Source: a bacterium (GTDB taxonomy: Bacteria; Myxococcota_A; Bradymonadia; UBA7976; UBA1532). Taken from it: 64,000 nt of DNA. Numbering within the stretch: position 1 is the stretch's first letter; the number at the start of each line of letters is the position of its first letter. The translations under genes were made by a program, and so were the position numbers. The stretch is taken from contig JAUHXC010000046.1 in NCBI GenBank assembly GCA_030427205.1, positions 19,773 through 83,772 of the forward strand. Direction: 5' to 3'. Below the pieces are notes generated by a model. That model saw only the letters and a program-made list of their open reading frames with translations. It was not told where the DNA came from and ran no database searches. Shown here piece after piece: positions 36,101-44,029 of this stretch.

Positions 36101-37650
36101 CCACCGCGGGCGATACCGACGGCGGCGGGCGCAGCGACTTCGACGAGGTGCGCACCGACGGCACCGACCCGCTCGACGCCGCCGACGATCTGGTCTTCGT
36201 GGCGCTGCCGACGACGCTCACCGACGGGGCCGGCTTCGACTGGGACATCGCCGAGAGCGGCGCGGTGGGCGACGGCACGCTCGACGCCTTCGACATCGCC
36301 TTCCGGCTGGCGGGCGATATCTTCTTCGCGACCGACGGCGGCGCGCGGCTCGTCGACGGCGGGCGCACGCTGATCCTCGGCCCGGTCGAGGTGGGCACGG
36401 TCGGCGGCCCGGTGCGCATCACCCGCCAGATCTTCGTGCCCGACGACGCCGGCTGGATCCGCTACGTCGACATCTTCGACAACCCCAACGGCGCCGCGCT
36501 GAACCTCTCGGTGGCCCTCGCGGGCAACCTGGGCACCGACGGCGCCACGGCGGTCGTCGCCGACAGCTCCGGCGACGGCGCGGTGGGCGACGACGACGAC
36601 TGGTGGGTGACCGACGACGGGGCGGGCGGCAGCCCGGCGGTGGCGCTGGTCGTCAGCGACGCCGACGCGCCCGTGCAGCCGGCCGCGCGCCTCTTCAGCG
36701 ACGATGACTTCGAGATCACCTGGACCGTGCAGCTGCCCGCCCGCAGCGCCGGGGCCTTGTTGCACTACGGCCTGCAGCGCGACGTGGCCGCCGACGCGGC
36801 GCCCATCGCCCAGAGCCTCGTGCGGCTGCAGGGGGCGGCCCTGCGCGGCCTCGACGCCGCCACGCAGGCGCTGGTGCTCAATCGGGTGATGGTGCCCGAC
36901 AGCGACGGCGACGACCTGCGCGATGACGCCGAGCTGGCCCTGGGCACCGACCCGGCCGACCCGGACACCGACGGCGACGGCCTCTTCGACGGCTTCGAGG
37001 TCGCGGCGGGCTTCGACCCGATCGGCGCCGACGAGGGCGACCTCGACCCCGACGCCGACGGGCTGACCAACGTGCGCGAGCAGGCCGCCGGCACCGATCC
37101 CAACGTCGACGATACCGACGGCGACGGGCTCGAAGACGGGGCCGAGGTCGACGTGCACGGCACCGACCCGCTCGACGCCGACACCGACGACGGCGGCCTG
37201 AGCGACGGCGAAGAGGTCGCCGGCGGCACCGATCCGCTCGACGGCGGCGACGATCAGGGCGGCGGCGGGCTGTGCCAGTTCACCGACAACGTCTTCGCGG
37301 TGGCCCCGCCCGGCGGGCAGTTCGCCTTCGACACCGTCGGCCAGCCCACCAGCGGGCTGAGCGACCTGTGCTTCACCGGCGGCGCGGGTCAGGCGGTCGC
37401 GGCGATCACCGTCGAGGTGGCCGCGGAGGTCTCGATGGTGATCATCGACGGCGACTTCGACACCAGCATGGCCCTGCGCAGCGACTGCGACGATCCGGGC
37501 ACCGAGATCGACTGCAACGACGACTTCATCGACGTGCTGTCGGGCCTCGAGCTCGAGCTGCAGCCGGGGCAATACTTCCTCGTCATCGACGGCTTCGACG
37601 ACTTCGAAGAGGGCGAGGGCCTGCTCGAGGTGACCTACACCCCGCTCTGA
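27097..37650 (+). CDS. Giant secreted multidomain protein, 3517 residues (Big_2, regulatory-like, Ig-like, VWA-like, IPT/TIG, TSP3 repeats)
   Basis: GGGAGGG precedes the ATG at 27097, and a Sec signal ends in PAGPALAQLDE. Order: Big_2-like domain (about 112-200, SSSDPRVASIDADGVVTV); a TSP3 Ca-binding block; about eight carboxypeptidase-regulatory-like modules (about 322-1000); one copy of the unrecognised domain (about 30172-30960); more regulatory-like modules (to about 32090); three or four Ig-like modules (VLVTAPADLTE type); a VWA-like fold without metal-site residues (about 33299-33840); an IPT/TIG module (about 34115-34340); then alternating TSP3 blocks and two further copies of the unrecognised domain (34795-35475, 36205-36890). 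A PPC-like C-terminus (CNDDF, about 37263-37650) ends the protein. It is paralogous to the truncated gene at the window start. It is secreted, not lipidated, and no sorting signal such as MYXO-CTERM was seen. Confidence 0.88.
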   Translation: MSAMRTPAGRTALAGLCAALAGICVLLAPAGPALAQLDETCTVSILNRTAPVDALGGFVVPNVPFEEGIRSRVRATCVRNGQLVQGQSALLDLSADVNDIDVRFDRFQPLATRLEVAAINDVAVVEEADTVIEMAALATLPDGRVVTVTPADAGTFWSSSDPRVASIDADGVVTVHSRGVAVIRAQLEGLIASYRLEVAIPEDRDGDGLPDSYEIQNGLDPDDPSDALVDNDLDGLDNVQEYAAGTSPTIADTDGDGLLDGDEVDGGTNAVQADTDGDGLLDGEERRIGTDPTLADSDGDGLSDGAEIELDTDPRSADPTTRVVGQVVGPDGGVVAGAVVFVERSFQAVSGVDGTFVIEHVLVERPVIRASARFIADGVVLDGKSGRIAPVARGTTDLGTVRLRAVVGAVGGTVLSPRGAPVPDARVMVTVGDDERAVNANAAGQYLLQRFDEGAVTVIATDPRTGLRGRAFDQLEADASVQLDVRLSASGTLQGAVIGRDGTAVGPGVTVLLRGPQNLSTTTDDFSRYRFDFIPLGVYTVEAFDDAGNRGRTSGAINGTNQVVEADVTFLGKGRVAGIVETGGGALVRNAQVSLVGRGPFGGAAQAVTDERGAFVIDDVFVGPVELSAVEEATGLAGTGSGRIDFEGDEERVTITLRGAGQIVGVVLASDGETLVSGARLTVSPGGRRGISAEDGTFRFEGLPLGRYRIDAEMPDSPDRGRIAIDLTEPDEDVRADVTLVGLGTVRLTVRDAGGEPAVNVRTTLDARGVFPQQRVAITDADGVVEIDEVLAGPFAVAALDPLTGLAGAVDSTLLADEVLSLELRLESAGSIAGIAFGPDGVSGVRNIRIRLTPSGRQTTTDAAGRFRFDVLPVAAGPYRIEAFDGVGTRRAVVNDIDLGAHGEVIERNLVLAGSGTVTGTVLGPDGEPVSGAAITVDSAVVGAPRRFAATDSDGSWLIDRVPQGRFTVSASLRGLRQAGQVGGAIDFDGQRVVVDVQMNENVIPPPPPAPAGQPQGARNDRLARLFDANDFDYAIHQDGSIRNGTRSVFRGDGGANSGGFLLMLRAAGAGDYSPFAGNGARLELGGRQLALPGTGPGGLTVTRKVYVPRDGYFVRYLEVFENPTDERIDVDVRVRSHFASTTEDRGGFRFTEPPRLVGSSSGDTFADIGIGENSDEYVLVDDRLDLDPFESANQPTVAHVIDGIGGPQRADDGGFLLSDDGTWGRFDAQWSAVAVPPGGRVVIMHFGVQQLDQFGANAAGRRLAQTPLEAIEGLAPEEAFALYNAESEGAAAVGELPTRDSQLVGRVLEGDGETGVPRARITWQSEHPLFRRIRRATAGDDGAYTIDARLGAAGNNVPIPRGPYRITANHPRTGVEAPRQVADFPAGDGPAEQDIVFDNTGLVVGTVRRADGNVVSSGDLYLAGPALEGLLRDATARVEIAVDGRYVVTGVPPGQYRLTAVVDIAGGSPLRGEGQTVVAAGQVAQVDIVLDPTGGVVGRVLDGGGNPAIEVPAGLRADGFRRDGRTDTGGRYAFLDVPEGELTVQATEPRTGIISRDIVRVEPDELAELDLQLVPIGAVEIIATYDDGRIAANAPVQVYRELLGDGFRAAGRTDGSGRMLLSNVPRGAFGVRVLNPQNTVFRAEEAGEIVLHDERVVLPMTIPVDQPPQVLVTAPADLTEALEGRAIALRADAIDDHEVRFVEFYNNGELIGTDRGAPFTVDFVVPQGEGGEILAITARAVDSGDNRTLSDPIRIVRRDDEQLPTVLITAPFDGAAFIEGTTVPFTANAADDVGIARVEFFADGELIATDVEAPYATELRVPRGFADGAPEPMIIRAQAIDRAGNRDSVERNVLVVPDQPPTLRILDAPDGPVVEGDPIRIIAAVDDDLGATVDLLIGEQVLQTRPNAPYRFELFAPLVDDLVDELVDEIVLTLRATDEAGQTDIEELIIEIIEDTPPECVFASPESEFNIIEGQAVDIVADCFDEVGIEQVEFFVDGARVGELTVPPYALETNMPGGEEGPVTLQVVATDTAGQQTTVERQVQRLADEVPPTGRITAPEAGSTITVGPSDIIIALARHGAAGDRIALDLDGDAIDDIGLEAQERVGRALLGLLDPEAIRVGVIDYGPRANTRLALTDDLDAAAAALAAYVGLFADGALDLGAAIEEGVSRLIRQPARRGAAPVIFLIATEGGAVDDFAIARATEAGVVVNTVHIGPGDDAVLRDIAERTGGAHTRITSADDLPDLRRTALFGAGVLVVTAEAEDDVSVEALELSVTAADGALDVAVVDDQAPFNVIVPLPELAGPTAVTLGGAVRDFGENRGPLEPVLITVLPSDTAPQLRAAQPAAGAEGDIVVLSGRFFDPIIAGNTVRFGDAIAPVLDASKLSLRVEVPAGAGSNLTVEAGGLRSAVLEFPLDNDGDGLTDDDERQRGLDPRNADTDGDGLDDGGEIAAGTDPTVADTDEDGLLDGFEVAGGLDPLVGGDGALDPDGDGLDNAAEQAAGTAPRAPDTDGDGLNDGAEVLETNTDPTLADTDGGGIFDGDEVRDDGTDPTVAGDDVGRVAAPQVLRDGGGFDWDVEGDGRVERGSDDAFDGAIELRIDGQRYPDLGLMAPQLAGRQLRLGPANLGDLQVRRKIYVPADERFARVMAIIDNPGGTVREVRVRLTGNFGSDASTLLLGTSVPDGQLDVADDWFATDDAVDGGGDPALSFVFSGPRAPVEPDVVRLQRDSYTLEYPVVVQPGERAIVMHFAVQSATGADALAQAARLVELPDAALVGLTDGERAAVVNFVARADADRDGLPDEDELALGTRPDLPDTDGDGLLDGFEVAAGFDPLVGGEQGLDGDGDGLDNLGEQAAGTDPTAPDTDGDGLTDGVEVNDLGSNPRSADTDLDGLEDGEEINVHGTDPTATDSDGDGLDDGDEVRFLGLDPADPDTDGDGMPDGYEFDQFFDPRDPADGAADPDADDLDNLGEFRAGSDPRVFDTDGDGLRDGEEVAIGTDPTAGDTDGGGRSDFDEVRTDGTDPLDAADDLVFVALPTTLTDGAGFDWDIAESGAVGDGTLDAFDIAFRLAGDIFFATDGGARLVDGGRTLILGPVEVGTVGGPVRITRQIFVPDDAGWIRYVDIFDNPNGAALNLSVALAGNLGTDGATAVVADSSGDGAVGDDDDWWVTDDGAGGSPAVALVVSDADAPVQPAARLFSDDDFEITWTVQLPARSAGALLHYGLQRDVAADAAPIAQSLVRLQGAALRGLDAATQALVLNRVMVPDSDGDDLRDDAELALGTDPADPDTDGDGLFDGFEVAAGFDPIGADEGDLDPDADGLTNVREQAAGTDPNVDDTDGDGLEDGAEVDVHGTDPLDADTDDGGLSDGEEVAGGTDPLDGGDDQGGGGLCQFTDNVFAVAPPGGQFAFDTVGQPTSGLSDLCFTGGAGQAVAAITVEVAAEVSMVIIDGDFDTSMALRSDCDDPGTEIDCNDDFIDVLSGLELELQPGQYFLVIDGFDDFEEGEGLLEVTYTPL

Positions 37651-37727
37651 TCGGCCGCGTCGTCCACCGCGCCTGCGCAGCGCCGCCGAACCTGATAGCG
37701 TCCTGCCCAGCCCCGCTGGAGGACGCC

Positions 37728-40019
37728 ATGTCATCAACCGCCACGACCCCGCCCCGCGAACGCACCGTCGGCCGCACCTGCCCGCTGTGCGAGGCCACCT
37801 GCGGCCTGCGCATCACGCTGCGTGAAGACGAGGCCGGCGAGCGGGTGATCAAGGTCGCCGGCGATCCGCAGGATGTCTTCAGCCAGGGCTTCATCTGCCC
37901 CAAAGGCGCGGCCCTCGGCGCCTTGCAGCATGACCCCGACCGCCTGAGCCGGCCCCGCGTCCGCGAGGGCGAGACCTGGCGTGAGGTCGACTGGGACGAG
38001 GCGTTCGCGTTCATCGAGGCCCGCCTGCGCCCGATTCTCGCCGACGGCGACCGCAACGCGCTGGCGGCCTACGTGGGCAACCCCAACGTGCACAACCTCT
38101 CGGGCATGATCTACGGCCCGGCGCTGCTGCGCGCGCTCGGCACCCGCAACATCTTCTCGGCGAGCACCGTCGACCAGATGCCGCGCCACGTCGCCAGCGG
38201 CTGGATGTACGGCAACCCCGATCGCATCCCGGTGCCCGACGTCGACCGCACGCGGCTGTTGATCATCTTCGGCGCCAACCCGGCGGTCTCCAACGGCAGC
38301 CTCGCCACCGCGCCCGACTGGCCAGGGCGCATCAAAGCGGTACGGGCGCGCGGCGGGCGGGTGGTCGTCTTCGACCCGCGGCGCACCGCGACCGCGAAGC
38401 TCGCCGATACCCAACACGCCATCCGGCCGGGCACCGACGCCGCGCTGATGCTGGCAATGGCCCACGTCATCTTCGCCGAGGGCCGGGTCGACCCGGGGCG
38501 TATCGCGCCGCACATCCGCGGCGGTTTGCTGACCCTGTCGGCCATCGGCGATGCCATCGATGCCTTCACGCCGGATGCCATCGGTCCCATCTGTGGCATC
38601 GCGCCGGATGCCATCCGCGCGCTGGCGCTCGAGCTCGCCGAGACCGAGAAGGCGGTGGTCTACGGGCGCATCGGCACCCAGGCCACCCGCTTCGGTACGC
38701 TCGCCTCGTGGACGGTCGATCTGCTCAACCTGATCACTGGCCACCTCGACGCCGAGGGCGGCGCCATGTTCCCCGAGGCGCTGCACGAGCGGCCCGCGCG
38801 GGGCAAGGGTCGGGGCTTTCGCACCGGGCGCCACCGGGGCCGGGTCGCCGGTGACCCCGAGGTGCGCGGCGAGATGCCCGCGGTGCGGCTCGCCGCCGAG
38901 ATCACGACGCCCGGCGAAGGGCAGATCCGCGCGCTCTTCACCGTGGCCGGCAACCCGGTGCTCTCGGTGCCCGACGGCGATACGCTCGACGCGGCGCTCG
39001 AACAGCTCGAGCTGATGGTCTGCATCGACCCCTATCTCAACGAGACCACCCGCCGGGCCGATGTCATCCTGCCGCCGCCGCCGCCCTTGCAGCGCCCGCA
39101 TTACGACCTGGCTTTCTACACCCTTTCGCTGCGCAACGTCGCCCGCTTCAGCCCGGCCATCCTGCCCCACGACGGCCCGTCGGAGTGCGATATCCTCGCC
39201 CGGCTGACGCTCATGGTGCTCGGCATGGGATCCCATGGCGATCCGGCGCTCGTCGAGCAGCAGATCGTGGGTCATATCCTGGGTCGGATCTGCCAGGATC
39301 CGGCGCACGCGCTGCACGGCCGCGACCCGCGCGCCCTCGCCGCCGAGCTGTGGGGGACGCGCGGCGTCGAGCGGGCGCTGGATGCCTTGATCCGCACCGG
39401 CCCGCGGGGTGATGCCTTCGGCGAGAACCCGGACGGCTGGACGCTCGCGAAGCTGGCTGCGACGCCCGGCGGCGTCGACTTCGGCCCCCTCGAGCCGCGG
39501 CTGCCCCAGGCGCTGGCGACCCCCGATGGCTCGATCGATGCCTTCCCCGATGCCATCCGCGATGACATCCCCCGGCTGAAGGCATGGCTGGCCGACGCGC
39601 CGGACGGGCTGCTGCTCATCGGCCGGCGGCACCTGCGCTCGAACAACTCGTGGATGCACAACCTGCCCAAGCTCGTCCGCGGGCAGCAGCGCTTCACCCT
39701 GCGGATTCACCCCGCCGACGCCGCCGCCCGCGGCATCGCCGATGGCGAGCCGGTCGTGCTCTCGGCCCGCGAGGCGGGCTCGGCGCGGGTCGACGCCATC
39801 GCTCAGGTCACCGATGAAGTCATGCGCGGCGTCGTGAGCCTGCCCCATGGCTGGGGGCATGCCATCGAAGGCAGCGGGCTGAGCGTCGCCTCGAAGGTGG
39901 GCGGACCCAATGTGAACCGGGTCACCCGGCCGGTGGTCGATCCGCTGTCGGGCAACGCCGCGCTCAACGGCGTGCCGGTCGAGGTTACAGCGGTGCTCGC
40001 ATCCGTTGATTCACGATAG
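37728..40019 (+). CDS. Molybdopterin-dependent oxidoreductase (bis-MGD, formate dehydrogenase/nitrate reductase-like)
   Basis: GGAGG (37718-37722) sits before the ATG, and a TAGCGT box (37696-37701) could be the -10. The 763-residue product has the 4Fe-4S motif TCPLCEATCG...GFICPKG at the N-terminus, the MopB core (WDEAFAFIEARL; LLIIFGANPAVSNGS; VVVFDPRRTATAKLAD; VAGNPVLSVPDG), and the dinucleotide-binding C-terminal domain (RSNNSWMHN ... LPHGWGH ... NRVTRPVVDPLSGNAALNGV). There is no twin-arginine signal, so it is cytoplasmic. The segment where formate dehydrogenases carry Cys or Sec reads DQMPRHVASGW, so the metal ligand is unclear. Substrate is unknown. No electron-transfer subunit or cofactor gene is adjacent, so it probably works alone with a soluble carrier. 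Confidence 0.85.
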   Translation: MSSTATTPPRERTVGRTCPLCEATCGLRITLREDEAGERVIKVAGDPQDVFSQGFICPKGAALGALQHDPDRLSRPRVREGETWREVDWDEAFAFIEARLRPILADGDRNALAAYVGNPNVHNLSGMIYGPALLRALGTRNIFSASTVDQMPRHVASGWMYGNPDRIPVPDVDRTRLLIIFGANPAVSNGSLATAPDWPGRIKAVRARGGRVVVFDPRRTATAKLADTQHAIRPGTDAALMLAMAHVIFAEGRVDPGRIAPHIRGGLLTLSAIGDAIDAFTPDAIGPICGIAPDAIRALALELAETEKAVVYGRIGTQATRFGTLASWTVDLLNLITGHLDAEGGAMFPEALHERPARGKGRGFRTGRHRGRVAGDPEVRGEMPAVRLAAEITTPGEGQIRALFTVAGNPVLSVPDGDTLDAALEQLELMVCIDPYLNETTRRADVILPPPPPLQRPHYDLAFYTLSLRNVARFSPAILPHDGPSECDILARLTLMVLGMGSHGDPALVEQQIVGHILGRICQDPAHALHGRDPRALAAELWGTRGVERALDALIRTGPRGDAFGENPDGWTLAKLAATPGGVDFGPLEPRLPQALATPDGSIDAFPDAIRDDIPRLKAWLADAPDGLLLIGRRHLRSNNSWMHNLPKLVRGQQRFTLRIHPADAAARGIADGEPVVLSAREAGSARVDAIAQVTDEVMRGVVSLPHGWGHAIEGSGLSVASKVGGPNVNRVTRPVVDPLSGNAALNGVPVEVTAVLASVDSR

Positions 40020-40144
40020 CTTGCCCGCGGCGCCGATGGCGGCGTTCTCGATGCTCGACGATACCCGGCATCGTCTCCGCTCTCGGCCTGGCCCTCGACG
40101 CCGCGGTCGGCGCTCTCGTGGTCAACGGATACGACCCCCCGCTG

Positions 40145-43100
40145 TCAGTCGACGACCGTGACGCTGTAGGCGCCGGTCGACGACCCGCTGTCGGCCCGGA
40201 TCAAGACGAAGTACAGCCCCGCCTCGGGCACTTGCACGTCGAGCTGGCTGCCGCCGGTCGCGGCCAGCCGGGTCACGCCGTCCTGGGCGTACAGCGCGCT
40301 GTAGACGTCGAGCCCGGCGGTCGTGAGGCGGTAGACCTGCCCGCCGTCGAGCTGCAGCGCGAACCAGTCGTTATCGCCGCGGGTCTCGATGACGCCGTCC
40401 ACCGCGACGCCGTCAGCGGCCAGCGCGCTCGCGCCCTCGGGCCCGTCGGCGTGGTCGTCGACGCCCTCGTCGGTGATCGTCACCGTGTAGGCGCCGCGGC
40501 CGCTGCCGTTGTAGTGACGCACCCGGAAGTAGTGCCGGCCGCCTTGGGCGAACTCGTAGGTCACGCTCTCGACGTCGCTGGCATACAGCGATGTCTGGCC
40601 ATCGGGCGCGTAGAGGTAGACATAGCCATCGCTCAACCCGGCGCGGGTCACCGCCAGCCGGTAGATGCGGCCCGGCAGCGGATCGAAGGCGAAGTAGTCA
40701 TTGTCTCCGCCGGTCTCGATGTCACCGGCGACCGGGATGCCGTCGGTCCGCACCACCGTGGCGCCTTCGGGGCCGTCGGCGTGGTCGTCGACGCCCTCGT
40801 CGGTCACCTGCACGGTGTATCCGCCGCGGCCGCTGCCGTTGTAGTGCCGCGCGCGCAGGTAGTAGGTGCCCGCCTCGTCGATCTCGCGCAGGATGGTCTC
40901 GCTGTCGGCGTTGACCAGCACCGTCTGGCCGTCGGGCGCGTACAGGGTGATCACGCCGTCGCTCAGGCCGTCGCGGGCCATGCTCATGCGATAGATACGC
41001 CCCGCGTCGAGCTCGACGGCGAACCAGTCGCGGTCGCCGCCGGTCTCGATGTCTCCGACAGCTTCGTCGCCCACCGCCAGCGGCGTCGCGTCTTCGGCGA
41101 TATCCCCGTGGTCGTCGGGGCCGCGATCGTCGACAGTGAGGGTGTAGTCGCCGGTGCCGACGTTGTTGTAGTGGCGCACGCGCACCGTCCACGGCCCGTC
41201 GACGTCGGGCTCGTAGTAGACCGTCTCGGTGTCGCTGCTGACCCGGCTGTCGCCGGCCGGATCGTAGAGGTTGAGGTAGCCATCACTCAGGCTGCCGCGG
41301 CTCAGGGCGATGCGATAGACATGGTTCGCCTGCGCCTGGAAGACGAAGTTATCACGGTCGCTGCGGGTCTCGATGCGCCCGCCGACCGCCTGCCCGTCGA
41401 CGCCGATGGGGCTCGCGCCGTCCGGGGTATCGGCGTGGTCGTCGAGGCCTTCGTCGGTGAGGGTGACGGTGTAGGTGCCCGACGAGACCACGTTGCTGTA
41501 ATGCCGCACCCGGATGTACCAGGTGCCGCCCTCGTCGACCTCGTAGGTGATCGACTCGGGGCTGTCGTGGCCCTGGGCGATGGTCGAACCGTCGGGGCGA
41601 TACAGGTAGACATAGGCATCGGTCATGGTCTCGCGGGTGACGGCGAAGCGATAGATGCGATCGGCCTCGGCCTCGAAGGCGAACCAGTCATTGTCGCCGC
41701 GCACCTGGATCTCGCCGGGCACCGCCACCCCGTCGGCGGCGATGGGCGTCGCGTCTTCGGGGCCGTCGCCGTGGTCGTCGAGCCCCTCGTCGGTGACGGT
41801 CACGCTGTAGTCGCCGGTCTGCACGTTGCTGTAGGCCCGCACGCGGTAGTAGTAGGGGCCGGCGTCGGGCATCTCGTACTTGATGGCCTCGGGCGAGTCG
41901 TGGGCCCGCAGCGATGTCATGCCATCGCTGTCGTACAGATAGACATAGGCATCGCGCAGCCCGTCGCGGGTGACGGCGAAGCGATAGATGTGACCCGGCA
42001 TGGCGTCGAGCACGTACCAGTCGTTATCGCCGGCGGGCATGATGCTGTGCGCCTGCACGTCGCCGGCGGCGATGGGTGTGGCTTCGGGCGGGCACTCGTC
42101 GGGCTCGAAGACATCGCCCTCGGCGTGGCTGTCTTCGCAGTCGCCGAAGGGCTCGAGCACGCAGGCGCCGGTCTCGGGGTCTTCGATCAGGCCCGGATCG
42201 CAGCGGCAGACCGGCCCCTCGGGCGAGACCTCGCACACTGCTCGACCGGGCGCGACGCATGGGTTGGGCTCGCACGGCGCCGGCGCGCGGCAGCTGCCGT
42301 CTGCGAGGGGCAGGGTGCCCGCGTCGCACTCGCAGATGACGACGTCGTCCACCGGTCGGCAGACCGTCCGCCCGGGCAGCTCGCAGGGGTTGGGATCGCA
42401 CGGGTCGTCGACCACGCAAGCGCCGGTCTCGGCGTCTTCGACGAGCCCCGGATCACAGGCGCAGACCGGCAGGCCGTCGACGGCCACGCACTGCCCGCGG
42501 CCCGGCTCGGGGCACACCGCCTGCGCGCAGGGGTCGGCGAGCACGCAGGCGCCGCCGGCGTCGGCATAGCCCGGGTCGCAGGCGCAGATCGCGACGTCGC
42601 CCGCCGGCTGGCACGCCGTGCGGTTTTCGTCGACGCAAGGGTTGGGATCGCACGGACCGCCGGGGGCCGGCACGCACGCGGCGCCGTCGTCGACGAACCC
42701 GGGGCCGCAGGTGCAGATCGCGACGCCGGCCACCGCGCGGCAGACGCTGCGCCCCACCGCCTCGCACGGGTTGGGCGTGCAGGGATCCGCCGGCCCGCCG
42801 TCGGGCGGTACGCAGCCGTCGCCGTCGGCCGCGGGCAGCAGGCCCGGCTCGCAGGCGCACACCGGCTGGTCGTCGGCGCCGATGGCGCACAGGCGGCCGT
42901 CGGGGCAGGGATCGTCCGCGCAGGGCCGCGGCGCGGGCGGCGCGCAGCCGCCCGCGCCGTCGTCGAGCGTGCCCGGCGGGCAGACGCAGACCGCCTCACC
43001 GTCGACGGCCGCGCAGAGCTGATCGGCGGGGCAGGGGGCGGCGGCGCAGGGCCCGGCCGGCGCGGCGTCGGCGCAGCCGCCGGCGCCATCGTCGAAGCGG

Positions 43101-43921
43101 TCGGGCGGGCAGACGCAGACCGGCTCGCCGCCGGCCAGGGCGCACAGGCGGTCGCCACAGTCCACGGCGGCGCAGGCCGGCGGCGCCATCGGGGCGCAGC
43201 CGTCGCCCTCGGGCAGCTGACCCAGCGGGCAGACGCAGGCGGCGGCGCCGTCGACCACCGCGCACAGGCGCGGCCCGCAGTCGGCCTGCAGGCAGGGATC
43301 GTCGGCGGGCGCGGCGCAGGCGTCCCCGTCGTCGACCGTGCCCGGCGGGCAGACGCAGCGCGCCTCGTCGCCGTCGGCGGCGCAGAGGCGGTCGTCGGGG
43401 CACTCGATCGCCGCGCAGGGGCCGGCTGGCGGCCCGTCGGTGCAGCCGCCCTCACCGTCGTCGAAGAGACCCGGCGGGCAGACGCAGACCGCCGCGCCGT
43501 CGACCACGGCGCAGGCCCGCTCGCCGCAGTCGAGCGCAGTGCACGGCGACGGCGACGGCGGCGCGCAGCCATCGCCGTCGGGCAGCTCGCCCTCGGGGCA
43601 GACGCATGCGGCCGCGCCGCCGAAGACGGCGCACAGCCGCGCGCCGCAGTCGACGTCGGCGCAGGGGTCACCCGGCGTCGCGCAGGCCCCGTCGCCGCCT
43701 TCGACGGTGCCCGCGGGGCAGATGCAGGTCGCCGCGCCGTCGATCAGCGCGCAGATCCGGGCGCCGCAGTCGGTCTCGGCGCAGGGATCGGGCGCGGGGC
43801 CCTGGTCGGCGGCCGGCGGGTCTTCGTCGGTCTCGGCCGGGGTACAGCCCCAGCCGAACAGCGTCAGACACGACAGCAAGAGACAGGGCAGCGCGAGCGC
43901 GCGCGTCGGGATACCGGGCAT
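40145..43921 (-). CDS. Lipoprotein with 13 EGF-like Cys modules and six PPC-like domains
   Basis: I chose the ATG at 43921: GGAGG lies just upstream, a GATACT box (43950-43955) may be the -10, and a signal peptide follows (ALALPCLLLSCLTLFGWGC). The longer frame to 43978 lacks a site. The lipobox GWGC is not ideal. The 1258-residue product has a short acidic linker, then 13 EGF-like units (about 46-650; for example DCGARICALIDGAATCICP). Units 9-13 have a slightly different spacing (PNPCE..GRTVC). Six PPC-like beta domains of about 100 residues follow, joined by DEGLDDHADGPEGA linkers (key residues DNDWF and VYLYDPDG). It is probably a surface binding protein. It is convergent with the oxidoreductase gene, and the 125-bp gap shows no clear terminator. 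Confidence 0.85.
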   Translation of the reverse strand: MPGIPTRALALPCLLLSCLTLFGWGCTPAETDEDPPAADQGPAPDPCAETDCGARICALIDGAATCICPAGTVEGGDGACATPGDPCADVDCGARLCAVFGGAAACVCPEGELPDGDGCAPPSPSPCTALDCGERACAVVDGAAVCVCPPGLFDDGEGGCTDGPPAGPCAAIECPDDRLCAADGDEARCVCPPGTVDDGDACAAPADDPCLQADCGPRLCAVVDGAAACVCPLGQLPEGDGCAPMAPPACAAVDCGDRLCALAGGEPVCVCPPDRFDDGAGGCADAAPAGPCAAAPCPADQLCAAVDGEAVCVCPPGTLDDGAGGCAPPAPRPCADDPCPDGRLCAIGADDQPVCACEPGLLPAADGDGCVPPDGGPADPCTPNPCEAVGRSVCRAVAGVAICTCGPGFVDDGAACVPAPGGPCDPNPCVDENRTACQPAGDVAICACDPGYADAGGACVLADPCAQAVCPEPGRGQCVAVDGLPVCACDPGLVEDAETGACVVDDPCDPNPCELPGRTVCRPVDDVVICECDAGTLPLADGSCRAPAPCEPNPCVAPGRAVCEVSPEGPVCRCDPGLIEDPETGACVLEPFGDCEDSHAEGDVFEPDECPPEATPIAAGDVQAHSIMPAGDNDWYVLDAMPGHIYRFAVTRDGLRDAYVYLYDSDGMTSLRAHDSPEAIKYEMPDAGPYYYRVRAYSNVQTGDYSVTVTDEGLDDHGDGPEDATPIAADGVAVPGEIQVRGDNDWFAFEAEADRIYRFAVTRETMTDAYVYLYRPDGSTIAQGHDSPESITYEVDEGGTWYIRVRHYSNVVSSGTYTVTLTDEGLDDHADTPDGASPIGVDGQAVGGRIETRSDRDNFVFQAQANHVYRIALSRGSLSDGYLNLYDPAGDSRVSSDTETVYYEPDVDGPWTVRVRHYNNVGTGDYTLTVDDRGPDDHGDIAEDATPLAVGDEAVGDIETGGDRDWFAVELDAGRIYRMSMARDGLSDGVITLYAPDGQTVLVNADSETILREIDEAGTYYLRARHYNGSGRGGYTVQVTDEGVDDHADGPEGATVVRTDGIPVAGDIETGGDNDYFAFDPLPGRIYRLAVTRAGLSDGYVYLYAPDGQTSLYASDVESVTYEFAQGGRHYFRVRHYNGSGRGAYTVTITDEGVDDHADGPEGASALAADGVAVDGVIETRGDNDWFALQLDGGQVYRLTTAGLDVYSALYAQDGVTRLAATGGSQLDVQVPEAGLYFVLIRADSGSSTGAYSVTVVD

Positions 43922-44029
43922 CGGGGCCTCCGAGGTGGTCGCGGCGCGCAGTATCCACGTCGGCCCCGGCCGAGACAACGCCGGCTGCGGTCCACCGGCG
44001 TCGGCCTTCGGCGCCCGGTCACACGGCGG

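Noticed and set aside
26986..37737. Minus-strand open frame of 3583 codons opposite the second giant
   Set aside because: Same shadow effect. The plus strand shows a signal peptide, Big_2, Ig, VWA-like and TSP3 domains.
37734..39860. Minus-strand open frame opposite the molybdopterin oxidoreductase
   Set aside because: The plus-strand product has the full Fe-S and MopB motifs; the antisense frame has no recognisable feature.
40020..40144. Bidirectional terminator between convergent genes
   Set aside because: Only a weak 6-bp inverted repeat (CGATGC/GCATCG) with a long loop and no T-run was found, so I do not call it.
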